Below are positions 61,428 through 64,000 of a DNA stretch of 64,000 bases, one piece after another. The position numbers and the translations under genes were made by a program. This DNA comes from Nymphaea colorata. Its lineage: Eukaryota > Streptophyta > Magnoliopsida > Nymphaeales > Nymphaeaceae. Within the stretch, counting starts at the first letter, position 1; every line of letters starts with the position of its first letter. The notes under the pieces are model-generated. The model made no database searches and was not told the DNA's origin. It was given only the letters and a program-made list of their open reading frames with translations. The stretch lies in assembly GCF_008831285.2 (NCBI RefSeq), contig NC_045139.1, positions 4,438,704 through 4,502,703 of the forward strand, written 5' to 3'.

Positions 61428-63265
61428 AACCCGATTAAGCTTGAAGAAGCGAGTAAGTGATAATGTGCTTTATAAATATAGATGTGCTTTTTTCTCTTTG
61501 TAACAAAATCATGCCAGGCTTGAGATATATTCGTCTCAATCGAGTCGAGACCGAGTCGAGACCAAGTTCGAGCCGAGCTCAAGTGGGAAATGAAGTTGAA
61601 GGATCAATGCCCCCTCCACTTGGGGGCACATGGAATCTTTCTATAGCTTGCAATCTAAGCGAACCTACGTAATGGTGCTTCTATCCATGTCACTTTCTCC
61701 TCGTCACGATTCTCAAAGATCTTAGCAAGAAATATCTTTCACTAATCTTCTAAGCATATGTTCAAAAACGTACAAACACAGACACATATGTACGCAAACT
61801 CGCATCATATACGAAAATGAGTTCCTTGGGATGCATTTTTGTTAAGTTATACGAAAAGTCATCAGTGAAAATACAAGAGCACCATTGCTTCGGTCGATTT
61901 AAACCATTAAATGTGCAAATGTTCATATACAGAGGAAGGAATTTATCATTAGTGCACTTCTTTATGATTTAGCCTTATATATATGATATTGTCTTTTAGT
62001 TTAAATGTGTTTTCAAATAATACAAAATATGATAAAACTCCATATTTCTCATAAAAGCAACTTAGGTTGAAGCCTACTTTATGTTAAATTAGTATTTACA
62101 AATATATTAGGATGTTTAATTATATTTTGTGCACAAGTATTTTTTGACACAAACATAAAGGGTCTATAATCTTTGTCCAAGAATACACTCATCCCTTTTC
62201 TTTCGTTCTTTTTAATAATTTTCACAAACACACACATATATATAGTATTATAGGTGTCAATTTCAGATTAATTAATTAATTATGAATTAAAATTTTTAAA
62301 AAAATAAAAGTACTGACTTCCAAACTTGATTTAAAAAAAAAAAACCAGATTTTAGTTTGTGCACAAGATCCTTTTTGGCTCCCCTGCTCCAGACTCGAAT
62401 CCAGGGAACCCCATGAAAGTCCGAGTTCGGGTCCGAGCAAAAAGCCGAGCCGACTCGGGACGAAGGAGTCCCAGCGATTCGCTCCTCCAAGACCGCACGA
62501 GGGCATTTTCGTCACTCGGGAAATGTGGCCTCTGGGTCCTGCGCCTCATTGTAAACGAGGCACCGCGGCGTTACGTGAGAAGGGAAGGGTGGGGCCCGCC
62601 TTTCCAAAGAAAGCGACGTGGTCGCGTGTGACCCTGCATTCTGCTACCAATTTACGGAAATGCCCTTCCATCAGTCCCCGTCCCGTGTCGCCTTGTCCCC
62701 GTGCTCTAATAATTGGTGATGTTGATGATGACGTCCGGCCCGCCGGCCCTTTCTCTGAGACTTAACCGGTTTGGTTCGGGTCGGATCAGCCTTTATCAAA
62801 TCTCACTCAATCAAGCGCCCCGATTTAGAATTTATGTGCGGCCCGGTATCCATTTTATCAGATCCCAACCAGATCCAGAAAATTTGAATTCAATTATGAA
62901 ATAGTGCAGACACTCTAAATCTGATCAGTAATTAAATAGATACATTTTGTGGGGCTCGTGGGGGCAGTTGCCCACACCAACCACCATATGACCCTGCCAC
63001 TTCTTCAATAATTTCTGATCATGTCCTATCTTAGGTCACGTAACTTCAAAAACATACTCGTAATTAGATGTAAGACACCAAGTACATAGTATTTCAAATT
63101 TCAAAATGCTCATTACTATGATAATATTGTCACACAACATGACATCATCGAAAAATATGTGAGAGAGGAAAAGAGAGACCAATGACTCAGAAGAAGCGAT
63201 GTTCCCCATCCTTTCCCTTGCCTCCAGAGTCCAGGATTGCGCCTGAGCATAAAGTAGCTTGATAC
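61428..63265. other. Intergenic; GC-rich island at about 62380-62780
   Basis: AT-rich DNA interrupted by a 400-bp block with many CpG dinucleotides and GAGTTCGGGTCCGAGC-like phrases. Overlapping open frames in this block on both strands reflect the base composition; none has a domain. It could be a promoter or leader of a gene whose body is not recognisable here, or an unmethylated remnant of an element. Confidence 0.35.
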
Positions 63266-63472
63266 GATGCTTCGAATATCTATCAGAATCAAACTGACGA
63301 CCGAGCTCTCGCTGTATGCCAGCTCAAAGAGCGCGGATGCTTCGAATATCTATCAGAATCAAACTGACGACCGAGCTCTCGTGTATGCCAGCTCAAAGAG
63401 CGCGGATGCTTCGAATATCTATCAGAATCAAATTGACGACCGAGCTCTCGCTGTATGCCAGCTCAAAGAGCG
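63266..63472. repeat. 70-bp tandem repeat (minisatellite), three copies
   Basis: Units start GATGCTTCGAATATC at 63266, 63336 and 63405 (lengths 70, 69 and about 68). The middle unit lacks one base and unit 3 has one internal substitution (AAATTGACG for AAACTGACG). The one-base gap changes the frame between copies, so it is not a coding repeat. Confidence 0.95.
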
Positions 63473-64000
63473 AGGAGAGAGGATGATAAGATTGGATTCT
63501 TCATAGGAGGTGACATATTGTGGAGGATAGCTAGAAAGATGACATGGTCCCAGCCAAGCACCACTGTTGTTCCTTAAAAAGATGGCTGAGGAAGAAAGGC
63601 CAAATCTATTTCTAACACTTGTTGGACACTATGTTCACTCTTAGTTACAGTCTCCCTAGCCTCAGTACATTCTCCCTAGCCTTTTAGCGACCTACCCTTT
63701 ATGATTTTGTTAAAAGGAAAGAACAGTACTAATTGCTCAGTTCAGACCCAACAAAAGTTAAGTATTTCCAGAAAGCAGTAAAAAGTTAACATAATTTCAA
63801 AGTGGTGGCTCCCATATATTTTGAGAAACTTTATGACAAAAAGTATGGGTTTGATCTTTGAACAAAAGATTTTGTATACATGGATATAAAATTGGAGATT
63901 ACCTGGGATATAATATCCAAGGTAATTAAATGCCTGGTCCTCAAATCTAACATAAAATGAAGCTACCAATTTGACATGGGTAGGTAACTAGATGCATGAA
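63473..64000. other. Intergenic, nothing recognised
   Basis: Sequence after the minisatellite to the window edge; no supported gene or element. Confidence 0.4.

Noticed and set aside
62276-62904. Six overlapping open frames in the GC-rich island
   Set aside because: Open frames on both strands reflect scarcity of stop codons in GC-rich sequence; none has a domain or splice partner.
63266-63472. CRISPR-like direct repeats
   Set aside because: The units are contiguous without unique spacers and the genome is a plant; it is a minisatellite.

Overview
This is nuclear DNA of a flowering plant. It contains a plastid class I fructose-bisphosphate aldolase with a transit peptide, a mitochondrial-type bL17 ribosomal protein, a DUF599 membrane protein, a CCT/TRiC subunit and a DHX36-type DExH RNA helicase. 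The genes have mostly GT-AG introns, several of them kilobases long, TATA boxes and GA/CT-rich 5' leaders. Much of the space between and inside genes is DNA transposons, mostly small non-autonomous hAT-like elements. I cannot assign a species from sequence alone.

Layout: (1) 1179-4253 (+), DUF599 gene, two exons. (2) 7078-10234 (+), bL17, six coding exons and probably a leader intron. (3) 13672-17671 (+), plastid aldolase, six exons, one intron with a GC-AG boundary. (4) 22568-24169 (-), an uninterrupted CCT4 (TCP-1 delta) reading frame with an almost perfect 180-bp tandem duplication downstream. (5) 26029-26532, a 247-bp inverted repeat with 100% identical arms and a 10-nt spacer. (6) 27256-48864 (+), a 19-exon DExH helicase gene spanning 21.6 kb. 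(7) 48865-64000, about 15 kb with no gene I can support, containing a CACTA-like element, tandem repeats and MITE-like sequences.

The helicase gene is the most informative locus. Every exon joins in phase except exon 18, where a run of five G lacks one base and breaks the frame ahead of the C-terminal dsRNA-binding-like region. Its introns hold a 3.36-kb hAT element with a decayed transposase and an exact 8-bp target duplication, a 304-bp hAT MITE with an exact 8-bp duplication, a 205-bp hAT-like MITE, and a 1.17-kb element that contains an internally deleted relative of the 3.36-kb element.

The five genes serve unrelated housekeeping roles: plastid carbon metabolism, mitochondrial translation, cytosolic protein folding, RNA remodelling, and an unknown membrane function. 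Nothing indicates a gene cluster or a shared pathway. The strongest candidates for something unusual are the perfect inverted repeat, the helicase frameshift, and the repeated insertion of one hAT lineage into a single gene.
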